NCBI RefSeq assembly: GCF_052055585.1
Contig: NZ_CP170485.1
Location: 1,240,001 to 1,304,000, forward strand
DNA: 64,000 nucleotides
Source of the DNA: Oceanicaulis sp052055585
GTDB taxonomy: Bacteria; Pseudomonadota; Alphaproteobacteria; Caulobacterales; Maricaulaceae
Direction of reading: 5' to 3'
This document shows positions 17,225-25,647 of this stretch, one piece after another. A program made the position numbers and the translations under genes. How positions within the stretch are numbered: position 1 is the stretch's first letter; every line of letters starts with the position of its first letter. The notes under the pieces are model-generated. The model worked only from the letters and a program-made list of their open reading frames with translations, ran no database searches and was not told the origin of the DNA.

Positions 17225-17698
17225 ATGACCATGATCCGCACCCTGCTTCTCACCGCCGCTGTCTCTGCCGCTGTTTGCACCGGCGCAGCCCCTGTCTTTG
17301 CGCAAAGCGCAGAGGACGAGAGCTCTCAGGCGCAAACGCGCACTCCGTCGTTTCAGGACCCTGAAGCGCCCGAGCTGACGTCCGAGCCGGGCTCGATCGT
17401 GGTTCTGCGCGGCCTGGACAAGGTGACGGCCCGCACCCGCGATTTCGAAGCGCCGATTGGCGAGGAAGTGCAATTCGGCGCGCTGTCGATCACTGTGCCC
17501 TATTGCCGGAAGCGCCCGCCCGAAGAACCGCCGGAAGTGTACGCCTTTCTGGAGATCGAGGATCGCCGCACGGATGGCTTCGGCGTCCAGGCGGAAGGCG
17601 AGCTGATGTTCTCGGGCTGGATGTTTGCGTCTAACCCCGCGCTCAACGCGCTGGAGCACCCCGTCTATGACGTCTGGGTGATTGACTGCAGAAGCTGA
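17225..17698 (+). CDS. DUF2155 family exported protein
   Basis: The 157-residue protein has a signal peptide (to about APVFAQ) and the DUF2155 core: VVLRGLDKVTARTRDFEAPIGEE, YCRKRPPEEPPEVYAFLEIED and the C-terminal MFSGWMFASNPALNALEHPVYDVWVIDC. The family is confined largely to Alphaproteobacteria and has no known function. It follows mlaD, which suggests an envelope role. ATG at 17225 or 17231 are both possible. Its last 34 bases overlap the 3' end of the opposite-strand aat gene. Confidence 0.92.
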   Translation: MTMIRTLLLTAAVSAAVCTGAAPVFAQSAEDESSQAQTRTPSFQDPEAPELTSEPGSIVVLRGLDKVTARTRDFEAPIGEEVQFGALSITVPYCRKRPPEEPPEVYAFLEIEDRRTDGFGVQAEGELMFSGWMFASNPALNALEHPVYDVWVIDCRS

Positions 17699-18315
17699 TC
17701 GCCGCTCACGCCCTCAGGCAGGGCGAAGAAGTCTGACGGCTGGTCCTTGGCCGCATCCAGCAGATCACGATAGGTCGATTGCGCGATCGTCTCGGCGCCG
17801 AAGCGGGTGAGGTGGTCGGTGTTGAACTGAGTGTCCAGCAAACGATAGCCGCCTGTCTTCAGGCGGGCGATCAACGCGACGAGCGCGGCCTTCGAGGCGT
17901 CCGTCTCACGTGAGAACATGCTTTCGCCGAAGAAAGCGGCTCCCAGAGAGACGCCATAAAGCCCGCCCGCCAGCTTGCCGTCCTTCCACGCCTCGATTGA
18001 ATGGGCGTGCCCCTCGGCATGCATGTCCAGATACAGCATCAGGATCTGGTCATTGATCCAGCTGTCCTCGCGACCAGGCGCGGATGCGGCGCAGCTGCGC
18101 ACGACAGTCTCGAAGCACCGGTTCACGGTGAAGGTGAAGGCGTCGCTACGGACAGTCTTTTTCAGGGATCGGGGGATGTGGAAGCGGTCGAGCGGGATGA
18201 CTCCGCGCTCGTCCGGTTCCAGCAGATAGACCCGGGTGTCGCTGCGCGACTCCGCCATCGGGAATACGCCGCGTGCATAGCAGGCCAGCAATTCCTCAAC
18301 GCCGAAGCCGCGCAT
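17665..18315 (-). CDS. aat: Leucyl/phenylalanyl-tRNA-protein transferase
   Basis: This 216-residue enzyme adds Leu or Phe from aminoacyl-tRNA to proteins that begin with Arg or Lys, marking them for ClpAP through the N-end rule. Family features are LLACYARGVFPMAES near the N terminus, a loop that here reads RVYLLEPDERGVIPLDRFHIPRSL, SWINDQILMLYLDMHAEGHAHSIEAW, GGLYGVSLGAAFFGESMFS, and LLDTQFNTDHLTRFGA. The ATG at 18315 (MRGFGVEEL) fits the family N terminus; the open frame extends 24 codons further upstream without family similarity. The 3' end overlaps DUF2155 antisense by 34 bp. Confidence 0.95.
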   Translation of the reverse strand: MRGFGVEELLACYARGVFPMAESRSDTRVYLLEPDERGVIPLDRFHIPRSLKKTVRSDAFTFTVNRCFETVVRSCAASAPGREDSWINDQILMLYLDMHAEGHAHSIEAWKDGKLAGGLYGVSLGAAFFGESMFSRETDASKAALVALIARLKTGGYRLLDTQFNTDHLTRFGAETIAQSTYRDLLDAAKDQPSDFFALPEGVSGDQLLQSITQTS

Positions 18316-18331
18316 GACAGGTCTCCGAGGC

Positions 18332-19681
18332 CTATTTGCCCTGACGCTCGGCCAGCCAGCTTTCCAGCCAGCGGATATGGTAGTCACCGCTCAGGAAAGC
18401 CGGTTCTTCCAGCAGCGCCAGATGAAGCGGAATGGTGGTCTCCACGCCGCTCACGACCATTTCGGACAGGGCGCGCTTGAGGCGCAGCAGCGCCTCTTCA
18501 CGGTCCCGACCGTGCACGATCAGCTTGCCGATCATGGAGTCGTAATAGGGCGGAATGCGATAGCCCGAATAGAGCGCGCTATCGAGGCGCACGCCCAGAC
18601 CGCCCGGAGCGTGGAACTCGGTCACCGTGCCCGGAGAGGGCGTGAAGGTTTCCGGGTTCTCCGCATTGATGCGGCATTCGATGGACCAGCCCTCGAACTT
18701 GATGTCGTCCTGGGTGAAGTCGAGCTTGTGGCCGGCTGCAACGCGAATCTGCTCGCGCACCAGGTCGATGCGGGTGATCGCTTCGGTGACCGGGTGCTCC
18801 ACCTGAAGACGGGTGTTCATTTCGATGAAATAGAACTCACCGTTCTCATACAGGAACTCGACCGTGCCGGCGCCGCGATAGCCGATGGCTTTCACAGCGT
18901 CGGTGACGACTTTGCCGATCTTGGCGCGGGCTTCTGCATCGAGCGCCACGGAGGGCGCTTCCTCGAGCACTTTCTGGTGGCGACGCTGCAGCGAGCAATC
19001 GCGTTCGCCCAGATGCACCACATTGCCGTGCTGGTCGGCGAGGACTTGGATCTCGATATGGCGCGGCTTGCCGAGATATTTCTCGATATACACAGCGCCG
19101 TCGCCGAACGCCGCCTGGGCTTCGGAGGAGGCCGTCTGCAGCGCGCTTTCAAGCTTGTCTTCGCTTTCCGCCACCTTCATGCCGCGACCACCGCCGCCAG
19201 AGGCGGCCTTGATCAGCACCGGGAACCCGATGTCGCGGGCAACCTTGCGGGCCTCGTCCATGTCGGTGATGGCGCCGTCAGAGCCCGGAACGACCGGAAT
19301 GCCGGCGTCCATGGCGGCCTGCTTGGCGGTGATCTTGTCGCCCATCAGGCGGATCGTCTCGGCGGTCGGGCCAATAAAGGTCAGGCCGTGGGCTTCCACG
19401 ATCTCGGCGAAGCGGGCGTTCTCGGACAGAAAGCCATAGCCGGGGTGGATCGCCTGGGCGCCGGTGATCTCGGCGGCGGCCATGATGGCCGGCACATTGA
19501 GATAGGAGCGACCAGCGGGCGGCGGGCCGATGCAGACGCTTTCATCGGCCAGACGCACATGCATGGCGTTGGCGTCAGCTTCAGAGTGCACCGCGACCGT
19601 CTTGATGCCCATTTCCTTGCAGGCCCGGTGGACCCGCAAGGCGATCTCGCCGCGATTGGCGATAAGGACTTTATCAAACAT
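18332..19681 (-). CDS. accC: Biotin carboxylase subunit of acetyl-CoA carboxylase
   Basis: The 449-residue protein is the ATP-dependent biotin carboxylase that charges AccB-biotin with bicarbonate, the first half of malonyl-CoA synthesis. The ATP-grasp fold shows IANRGEIALRVHRACKEMGIKTVAVHSEAD, the glycine-rich loop KAASGGGGRGMKV near residue 160, RDCSLQRRHQKVLEEAPS, and FIEMNTRLQVEHPVTE with its catalytic Glu and Arg. It follows accB by 9 bp and probably belongs to an aroQ-accB-accC operon. Length matches E. coli AccC (449). Confidence 0.97.
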   Translation of the reverse strand: MFDKVLIANRGEIALRVHRACKEMGIKTVAVHSEADANAMHVRLADESVCIGPPPAGRSYLNVPAIMAAAEITGAQAIHPGYGFLSENARFAEIVEAHGLTFIGPTAETIRLMGDKITAKQAAMDAGIPVVPGSDGAITDMDEARKVARDIGFPVLIKAASGGGGRGMKVAESEDKLESALQTASSEAQAAFGDGAVYIEKYLGKPRHIEIQVLADQHGNVVHLGERDCSLQRRHQKVLEEAPSVALDAEARAKIGKVVTDAVKAIGYRGAGTVEFLYENGEFYFIEMNTRLQVEHPVTEAITRIDLVREQIRVAAGHKLDFTQDDIKFEGWSIECRINAENPETFTPSPGTVTEFHAPGGLGVRLDSALYSGYRIPPYYDSMIGKLIVHGRDREEALLRLKRALSEMVVSGVETTIPLHLALLEEPAFLSGDYHIRWLESWLAERQGK

Positions 19682-19690
19682 GAGCGCCGC

Positions 19691-20200
19691 CTAGCTGATG
19701 ATGAACAGGGCTTCGCCGTATTCCACCGGCTGCGCGTCATCGACCAGCAGCTCGGTCAGAGTGCCCGATTTCGGGGCGGTGATCGGGTTGAAGGTCTTCA
19801 TGGCTTCAACCAGCAGGATGGTCTCGCCTTCCTTCACGCTGTCGCCAGCCTTCTTGAACTGGTCCGCTTCCGGGGAGGGACGCAGATACACGGTGCCGAC
19901 CATGGGAGAGGTCACAGCGCCCGGATGGCTCTTGGCGTCAGCGGCGCCGGTCGCTGCCGGAGTTTCCGGAGCGGAAGCGGAAGCGGGCGCCGGAGCCGGT
20001 GCGGCGGCCGGAGCAGGCATGGGCGCATGCATGGGCTGGGAGGCATAGATCGCGGGCGCAGCGGTGATTTCGCGCGCGACGCGGATACGCAGTTCGCCCT
20101 TTTCGACTTCGATCTCGGTGAGTTCGGTGTCGTTGAGAATATCGGCCAGCTCGCGCACGAGCTTGGAATCGACCTGCGGGTTCGACGTGGTGGACGCCAT
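19691..20200 (-). CDS. accB: Biotin carboxyl carrier protein of acetyl-CoA carboxylase
   Basis: This 169-residue protein carries biotin on the Lys of EAMK (seen as LLVEAMKTFNPI) in its C-terminal biotinyl domain. A helical N-terminal part (VRELADILNDTELTEIEVEKGELRIRVAR) binds AccC, and a long Ala/Pro linker joins the two. I chose ATG 20200 (MASTT), with AAGGG 10 bases upstream. A second possibility is the ATG at 20222-20224 that overlaps the aroQ stop as TAATG and would add eight residues. Confidence 0.95.
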   Translation of the reverse strand: MASTTSNPQVDSKLVRELADILNDTELTEIEVEKGELRIRVAREITAAPAIYASQPMHAPMPAPAAAPAPAPASASAPETPAATGAADAKSHPGAVTSPMVGTVYLRPSPEADQFKKAGDSVKEGETILLVEAMKTFNPITAPKSGTLTELLVDDAQPVEYGEALFIIS

Positions 20201-20223
20201 AGGTTCACTACCCTTTCTAGTCA

Positions 20224-20679
20224 TTATTTCGCACGCGCCTGCGCCAGTTGCACAGCGGCTCTAATCCCCAGCTCATAGCCGCGCGCGCCTAAACCGCTGA
20301 TGGTGCCAGCGGCGGCAAGTGACACATAAGAGACCGCACGAAAGGCCTCTCGCGCAACAGGCTGGGACAGATGCACCTCTATTGCAGGCACGTCTACCCC
20401 TTTGATTGCGTCGAGCAGTGCAATCGATGTGTGCGTGTAGGCGGCGGGATTGATCACGATGGCGGAGCCCTCGTCGCCCGCCCTGTGGATCAGCTCCACC
20501 AGAACGCCTTCATGGTTGGTCTGCTCAAAAACGATGGATGCGCCAAGGCTTTCAGCGGTTTGCTGACACAGCTCTTCAATGTCGCCAAGCGTGGTCGTGC
20601 CGTAAATCTCGGGCTCGCGGCGTCCCAACAGGTTGAGATTGGGGCCGTTCAGCACGAAGACGGGTTTCAGGGTCGACAC
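20224..20679 (-). CDS. aroQ: Type II 3-dehydroquinate dehydratase
   Basis: The 151-residue enzyme catalyses the third step of the shikimate pathway. It shows the type II N terminus VFVLNGPNLNLLGRREPEIYG with the catalytic Tyr, the QTNHEGVLVELIH helix, INPAAYTHTSIALLDAI, and EVHLSQPVAREAFR with the catalytic His. The start is GTG at 20679, preceded by GGAG. It overlaps the accB reading frame, and linkage of aroQ with accB-accC is common in Proteobacteria. Confidence 0.95.
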   Translation of the reverse strand: MSTLKPVFVLNGPNLNLLGRREPEIYGTTTLGDIEELCQQTAESLGASIVFEQTNHEGVLVELIHRAGDEGSAIVINPAAYTHTSIALLDAIKGVDVPAIEVHLSQPVAREAFRAVSYVSLAAAGTISGLGARGYELGIRAAVQLAQARAK

Positions 20680-20790
20680 GTTTGCTCACTCCGAGAAGGC
20701 GGAAGGGCGCCCGCGCGCCTTGACTGCCAGCCCCGGTTCTACGACCTGATGGGGGTGTGAACAAGCAAACCCGTGCGTGGGACGCAGGTC

Positions 20791-21000
20791 ATGAGCCAGA
20801 TAGACGTCGAGTTGAACGGGGAAACCCGCCAGATCCCTTCCAGCCTGACCCTGAAAGGGCTGCTGGAGCATTTGGAGCTGGATCCTCGCAAGGTCGCCGT
20901 GGAGCGTAATCTCGAGATTGCGCCGCGCGACGGCTACGATTCGATTCGCATCGAAGCGGGCGACCGGCTCGAAATCGTGCATTTTGTCGGAGGAGGGTGA
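20791..21000 (+). CDS. thiS: Sulfur carrier protein ThiS
   Basis: This 69-residue ubiquitin-like protein carries the sulfur used for the thiazole ring of thiamine. It has the IDVELNGETRQIPSSLTLKGLLEHL beta-grasp start and ends in the GG needed for adenylation and thiocarboxylate formation (VGGG). It starts at ATG 20791; a GTG at 20773 is possible. thiG follows after 3 bp. No TPP riboswitch signature is visible upstream. Confidence 0.94.
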   Translation: MSQIDVELNGETRQIPSSLTLKGLLEHLELDPRKVAVERNLEIAPRDGYDSIRIEAGDRLEIVHFVGGG

Positions 21001-21003
21001 GCC

Positions 21004-21792
21004 ATGACCGCTCAGACCCAGGAAGACGCCCCGCTGGTCGTGGCGGGCCGGACGTTCAAGTCGCGCCTGATCATCGGCACAGGCAAGTACAAGACCTATG
21101 AGCAGAACGCGCGGGCGCTTGAAGCGTCAGGCGCGGACATGATCACCGTCGCTGTGCGCCGGGTGAACCTGTCTGACCCCAGCCAGCCACGGCTCGTCGA
21201 TTTCATCGACCCCAAGCAATATACCTTCCTGCCCAATACGGCGGGCTGCTTCACCGGCGAGGATGCAGTGCGCACCCTGCGTCTGGCGCGCGAAGCGGGC
21301 GGCTGGGACCTTGTGAAGCTCGAAGTGCTCTCCGATCCCAAGCACCTTTACCCGGATATGGCCGAAACCCTTCGGGCTTGCGAAATGCTGGTCAAGGAAG
21401 GCTTTGAGGTCATGGTCTATTCCTCGGATGACCCGGTCTACGCCAAGCGTCTTGAGGACGCGGGCGCGTGCGCGATCATGCCGCTTGGCGCGCCGATCGG
21501 TTCGGGCCTGGGTATCCAGAACCCGGTCAATATCCGCCTCATCATCGAAGAGGCGAAAGTGCCTGTGATCGTGGATGCGGGTGTGGGCACGGCCTCAGAT
21601 GCCGCTGTGGGCATGGAGCTTGGCTGTGATGGCATCCTGATGAACACCGCCATCGCCGAGGCGAAAGACCCGGTGCGCATGGCCAGCGCAATGAAGCACG
21701 CCGTCATTGCGGGCCGCGAAGCGTATCTGGCGGGCCGGATGCCGAAAAAGCGTTATGCCGATCCGTCGAGCCCGTTGGCAGGCCTGATCTGA
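21004..21792 (+). CDS. thiG: Thiazole synthase
   Basis: The 262-residue TIM-barrel enzyme forms thiazole phosphate from deoxyxylulose phosphate, dehydroglycine and ThiS-thiocarboxylate. Family marks are FKSRLIIGTGKYKTYEQNARALEASGADMITVAVRR, where the second K forms the Schiff base region, PNTAGCFTGEDAVRTLRLARE, YPDMAETLRACEMLVKEGFEVM, and PVIVDAGVGTASDAAVGMELGCDGILMNTAIAEA. It directly follows thiS. Other thi genes are not in the window. Confidence 0.96.
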   Translation: MTAQTQEDAPLVVAGRTFKSRLIIGTGKYKTYEQNARALEASGADMITVAVRRVNLSDPSQPRLVDFIDPKQYTFLPNTAGCFTGEDAVRTLRLAREAGGWDLVKLEVLSDPKHLYPDMAETLRACEMLVKEGFEVMVYSSDDPVYAKRLEDAGACAIMPLGAPIGSGLGIQNPVNIRLIIEEAKVPVIVDAGVGTASDAAVGMELGCDGILMNTAIAEAKDPVRMASAMKHAVIAGREAYLAGRMPKKRYADPSSPLAGLI

Positions 21793-21848
21793 ACCGCTTG
21801 CCCGCGTTCTTATAATGTTCCATGGTGTCGCCTGTCAGGGAGGACGCC

Positions 21849-22277
21849 ATGGAACAACGTATTTCAATGATTACGCTTGGGGTTTCAGACCTCGCACGCG
21901 CTCGCGCCTTCTATGAAGGCATGGGATGGTCAGCGCTGCCGTCTGAGAGCGAGCAGATCGTCTTCTTTGACCTGAACGGGGTGATTGTCGGGTTGTTCGG
22001 CGGCGCTGCGCTGGATGCGGATATGGGCCGTCAGAACCCGCCGAACGGGCGTGTGGCGCTGGCCTATAACGTCCGCAGTCGCGAGGAGGTGCAGCCGATT
22101 CTTGAGCAGGCTGCACAGCTCGGCGGCGCGATCCTCAAGCCCGGTGAGGACGTCTTCTGGGGCGGGCATTCAGGCTATTTCGCCGACCCGGACGGTCACG
22201 CCTGGGAAGTGGCGCACAATCCTTTCTGGCAGATTCTGGACGACGGGCGGATCAAGCCTGAACCGCCCGCTTGCTGA
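21849..22277 (+). CDS. VOC family protein (glyoxalase/dioxygenase fold)
   Basis: The 142-residue protein starts with ISMITLGVSDLARARAFYEGMGW, the first VOC half-module, and ends with GYFADPDGHAWEVAHNPF, the second, with a Glu that often binds metal. The ATG at 21849 has a strong AGGGAGG upstream. The substrate is unknown; the family includes glyoxalases, dioxygenases and antibiotic-binding proteins. It converges on the lipoprotein gene with only one base between the stops. Confidence 0.82.
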   Translation: MEQRISMITLGVSDLARARAFYEGMGWSALPSESEQIVFFDLNGVIVGLFGGAALDADMGRQNPPNGRVALAYNVRSREEVQPILEQAAQLGGAILKPGEDVFWGGHSGYFADPDGHAWEVAHNPFWQILDDGRIKPEPPAC

Positions 22278-22278
22278 T

Positions 22279-23193
22279 CTAGGACGCGCTGGAGCGGCGC
22301 AGGGCCTCGGCGCCGACCGGCAGATCATCCAGAACATCACCGCAGACCGGACGCGCCACGCGTTCGCCGCGCATCATCAGGCTGTGCTCATACTCGCGCA
22401 GGGCCGTGCCGCCCAGGCAGGGCAGGACATGGGTGATCTCGATCATGTCCCGCTCGGCCATTCCGCGCATGACCGCGGCGGCGAGGGCGTCGCTGACCAG
22501 CGCATTGACCTGCCAGGCGCGCTCGGCGCCCGACCAGGCCCCATAAGCGCGGCCTGACGGGCCGACCATCAGCTCATTATCGGTTTCGCGCATACGGATC
22601 GGGATGAGCGGGAACCATTCAGGCCCGTTATAGGGCGGGTAGGTGGTGTCCCAGCGGGCGCCGACGCTGAACCAGGGGCTGTCATAGAAGAAGGGCAGGA
22701 TATTCAGCACGCCATAGACGCGGCCATCGGCCCAGCCTGCTTCTTCCACGCCGGGCCAATAGGCCTCGCGGCGGGCGGCGACGGGTTCATCCATGATGAT
22801 CCGTCCGGTCAGACGGTCAGTGATCCAGACCCGGCCCAGAAGGGCGGCGTCCATATGGGAGCCGAAATCCGGCCCGTCCACATGATCAAAGTCCAGCGAG
22901 ATGACATAGCGCGCCTGATCGCGGTGGGGCGCAGCGAGACCGGCCTGTTCGAGCGCGGCCTCGAACCGGGGACGCAAAATGGTGCGATTGGGTTCAGGCA
23001 GGAACCAGGAGAATTGCGAGGTCCCGGTGACCGGGCCAAGCGCCATCTGGTGATAGAAGGGGCTGGCGGCGTCGACATGGACGCTTTGGGTGATCAGCGG
23101 TTGCGGGGACTGGCGCGCAGAAACAGCGTCGACATTGGCGCAGGCGGTCAGTGAAAGCGCTGCAGCGGCAGCAAGCAACAGTCTCGATTGCAT
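22279..23193 (-). CDS. Hypothetical lipoprotein
   Basis: The 304-residue product has a lipoprotein signal (MQSRLLLAAAAALSLTAC, lipobox LTAC), so it is probably anchored to the outer or inner membrane facing the periplasm. The body has a repeated beta-strand character with RYVISLDFDHVDGPD, VWITDRLTGRIIMDEPV and a Tyr/Trp/Pro-rich stretch (PFFYDSPWFSVGARWDTTYPPYNGPEW). I do not recognise the family. The ATG at 23193 has GAGGGG six bases upstream; a second ATG at 23199 is two codons earlier. Confidence 0.7.
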   Translation of the reverse strand: MQSRLLLAAAAALSLTACANVDAVSARQSPQPLITQSVHVDAASPFYHQMALGPVTGTSQFSWFLPEPNRTILRPRFEAALEQAGLAAPHRDQARYVISLDFDHVDGPDFGSHMDAALLGRVWITDRLTGRIIMDEPVAARREAYWPGVEEAGWADGRVYGVLNILPFFYDSPWFSVGARWDTTYPPYNGPEWFPLIPIRMRETDNELMVGPSGRAYGAWSGAERAWQVNALVSDALAAAVMRGMAERDMIEITHVLPCLGGTALREYEHSLMMRGERVARPVCGDVLDDLPVGAEALRRSSAS

Positions 23194-23247
23194 GGTCATC
23201 CCCTCAAAATCGCGGGGATGATTCACTATAAGCGGGAAACAAGCTGT

Positions 23248-23280
23248 AAACGGCGCCGGGATTTATACCCGGCGCCGTTT
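23248..23280. terminator. Hairpin terminator, downstream of the DsbA-like gene
   Basis: The arms AAACGGCGCCGGG and CCCGGCGCCGTTT are perfect, with a 7-base AT-rich loop. The T-rich tail is short. It most likely ends the dsbA-like transcript. Confidence 0.75.
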
Positions 23281-23290
23281 CAGAGTGTGC

Positions 23291-24019
23291 TTAACGTGAC
23301 AGCGCTTCGGTCACAGCCCGGTTCAGGCCCTCGATATCAGCGCCCGGGATGACGGTGTCGCCCACGATGAAGAAGGGCGTGCCGGTGATGCCGATGGACT
23401 GGGCCAGCTGGCGAACTTCGGCGAGCTGGCGGGTGATGTCTTCTGATTCCATTTCCGCACGCATGGCGGCGACGTCCACGCCCGCCGTGACGGCGAAGGC
23501 ATCAATGCGGTCGTCGGGCAGGGGGCCGCTGGCGTTCATGACAGCGTTGTGGAACGCCTCATAGCTGTCCGGGGCAATGCGCCAGACAGCCAGAGAGGCG
23601 CGAGCCGCATTGGTGGATTGTTCGCCGCGGATCGGGAATTCCTTGAACACAAAGCGCACCTGGTCGCCATGCGCTTCAAGGGTCTCCTGGATCCATTCAT
23701 TGGCGACGGTGCAATACGGGCAGCGATAGTCAAAGAATTCCACCACGGTCACGACCGGGGCCTCGGCGCCCACAGACGGGTCGCGGGAATCGCCGAACAG
23801 CTGGTCTTCGCTGGAGGTGACGGCGCCCATCATGGCGTCCTGCTCGCGCTGACGGGCGCGACGCTGCAGTTCGATCAGCGCTTCCTCGATGATCTCGGGG
23901 TTCTGCAGGATGTAGTCACGCACGATCTGTTCGATCTCCGCGCGGTTGGCCGGTTCTTGCGCCGGGGCGCAGGCGGTCATGCCCAGGGTGACGGCGAGGG
24001 CGAGCAGCAAGGTGCGCAT
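23291..24019 (-). CDS. DsbA family thiol:disulfide oxidoreductase
   Basis: This 242-residue protein has a lipoprotein-like signal (LGMTACAPAQ), a helical N-terminal stretch (EIEQIVRDYILQNPEIIEEALIELQRRARQ) and a thioredoxin fold with active site CPYC near residue 100 (EFFDYRCPYCTVANEWI) and a cis-Pro loop (SIGITGTPFFIVGD). The layout resembles Com1/BdbD-like periplasmic oxidases. It probably makes disulfides in envelope proteins. The ATG at 24019 is the only reasonable start. It lies downstream of the M48 protease gene on the same strand. Confidence 0.88.
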   Translation of the reverse strand: MRTLLLALAVTLGMTACAPAQEPANRAEIEQIVRDYILQNPEIIEEALIELQRRARQREQDAMMGAVTSSEDQLFGDSRDPSVGAEAPVVTVVEFFDYRCPYCTVANEWIQETLEAHGDQVRFVFKEFPIRGEQSTNAARASLAVWRIAPDSYEAFHNAVMNASGPLPDDRIDAFAVTAGVDVAAMRAEMESEDITRQLAEVRQLAQSIGITGTPFFIVGDTVIPGADIEGLNRAVTEALSR

Positions 24020-24099
24020 GAAAACTCCAGTCAGAAATCAGATAAGCGTCGACACCGCGTTTAGCGCGTTTGATGCAGCGGGCACAATCACAAGCGCGT

Positions 24100-25524
24100 T
24101 CAGGGCTGCAACAGCGACTGCCGGTCCAGGCTCTGGAAGTTCGGGCGGCGCTCGCGTTCACGCCGGTTCCATTCGCGCATCTCGCGCGTATCGGGCCGGG
24201 TGACCGCCAGGATTTCGGTGGCGCGAACCCAGGCTTCCGTCCCGCGTTCGAGCTCTTCCTGGGCGCGTGTGGCGAAGATATGCGCCTGCATCTGGTCGCC
24301 GACCGCATAGGCGCGTTCCGCTGTCGCCAGCTCCGCCTCTGCAATCTCGCCCAGTTGCTGGTGAGCGAGGGAGCGTTGATACCAGGCGTAGGGGTTCTGG
24401 GGTTCGCTGACGAGCGCGATCCGAAGCTGGCTCAGCGCTTCGCGGGCATTCGCCTCTTCATTGGTGGCGATCAGCGCCGAGGCGTAGCCAATGCGCAGAA
24501 GCGGCGCATCGGGCAGGATTTCAACCGCCCGCAGATAAGGCTCGATGGAGCGCTCGATAAAGCCGCTCTCATAGAGCATCTGGCCCTTCAGCTCGAAGAA
24601 GAAGGGGTTCTCCGGCTCCATCTCGAGCAATTCATTGACGGCGCTCTCGGCCTCATCGGTCAGGCCCTGCTTGTAGAACGCCACTGCACGGGCATAGCGC
24701 GCCGGGATCGAGGTGTCGGTTTCAGGGTAGCGTGCGAAAGTCTGCGCGGGCGGCGCCATGAAGCCGATGATCTTGGCCTGAAGCCGTTGCAGCTCGGCGA
24801 TTTCTTCTTCGGTATCGGTGACGTCTGCATAGGGAGACGCTTCCACATTCCGGCGCAGCGCCGCCACCCGGTCCGCAGACAGCGGGTGAGAGCGGAAATA
24901 TTCCCAGCGGCGCTGGAAGGAGATTCGTTCCTGATAGGCGAGGCGCTCGAAGGTCGCCACGAGCCCCCGACCCGATTGCTCGGTCTCGGTCAGAAAGCGC
25001 ACGGCGGCCTGGTCGGCGGAGGCTTCCTGGGACCGGGTATAGGTCAGCATGTTCAGCTGACCGAATTGCGGAGCGGACGCCATGATCGCCGCGCCAGCGT
25101 CCGGCGCGCCGGCGAGCGCTGCGATCAGGCCCACGCCCAGAGAGGCGGCCATGGTGGCGATGCCGGCCCGGCTGGCTTCGCCGCGCCGGATGATGTGGGC
25201 GCCTTCGATGTGGCCGATTTCGTGTGCAATCACACCTTTGATTTCATTCGGACTTTCAGCGCGGATAATCGTCCCGGTGTTCAGGAAGATGTTCTGGCCG
25301 CCCGTGACGAAGGCGTTAAATTCCATGTCGCCGACAAGATAGAAATCAACCGCGCTGACATCGAGACCCGCGGCCACCAGCAGCGGATCTGTGTACTCGC
25401 GCATGGCGAGCTCGGTCTCGGTATCCCGGATCAGCCCCTGACCGTGTGCGCTGGCGAGACCGGCCAGAGCCAGACCTGCCGCCGCCGCCAGATGGGCGAT
25501 GCCGCTCCGCATGGATTTGAGCAT
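24100..25524 (-). CDS. M48 family metalloprotease with TPR repeats (BepA/LoiP-like)
   Basis: The 474-residue protein has a signal peptide, then an M48 zinc protease domain with HEIGH near residue 100 and the third ligand in EASADQ. The second half is TPR-like (YARAVAFYKQGLTDEAESAVNELLEMEPENPFFFELKGQMLYESG and later units). This order matches BepA (YfgC), which cares for outer-membrane protein assembly and degrades stalled LptD. The ATG at 25524 has GAGGAAGG upstream. The DsbA-like gene follows about 80 bp downstream, a setting that fits envelope protein quality control. Confidence 0.9.
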   Translation of the reverse strand: MLKSMRSGIAHLAAAAGLALAGLASAHGQGLIRDTETELAMREYTDPLLVAAGLDVSAVDFYLVGDMEFNAFVTGGQNIFLNTGTIIRAESPNEIKGVIAHEIGHIEGAHIIRRGEASRAGIATMAASLGVGLIAALAGAPDAGAAIMASAPQFGQLNMLTYTRSQEASADQAAVRFLTETEQSGRGLVATFERLAYQERISFQRRWEYFRSHPLSADRVAALRRNVEASPYADVTDTEEEIAELQRLQAKIIGFMAPPAQTFARYPETDTSIPARYARAVAFYKQGLTDEAESAVNELLEMEPENPFFFELKGQMLYESGFIERSIEPYLRAVEILPDAPLLRIGYASALIATNEEANAREALSQLRIALVSEPQNPYAWYQRSLAHQQLGEIAEAELATAERAYAVGDQMQAHIFATRAQEELERGTEAWVRATEILAVTRPDTREMREWNRRERERRPNFQSLDRQSLLQP

Positions 25525-25606
25525 TCAGAACGCCTTCCTCAGTGTCAGCCGACCCAGCCAGAAGCAAAGTCTATCGCCTTGCAGGGTGACACGCCAGAGA
25601 AGGTGA

Positions 25607-25641
25607 AAACGGCGCCGGAAGTGTGACATCCGGCGCCGTTT
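25607..25641. terminator. Terminator of the RNase E gene
   Basis: The arms AAACGGCGCCGGA and TCCGGCGCCGTTT enclose a 9-base loop, with a TTTTC tail in the minus direction, just after the rne stop. The arms nearly equal those of the terminator at 23248. Confidence 0.85.
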
Positions 25642-25647
25642 GTTTGC

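Noticed and set aside
18314..20278. 654-residue plus-strand ORF opposite accC and accB
   Set aside because: It is an antisense shadow of two clearly conserved genes.
20680..20790. Possible TPP riboswitch before thiS
   Set aside because: The CUGAGA and ACCUGA elements of the THI box are absent and the space is short.
24070..25626. 518-residue plus-strand ORF opposite the M48 protease
   Set aside because: It is an antisense shadow; the minus-strand gene has HEIGH and TPR repeats.
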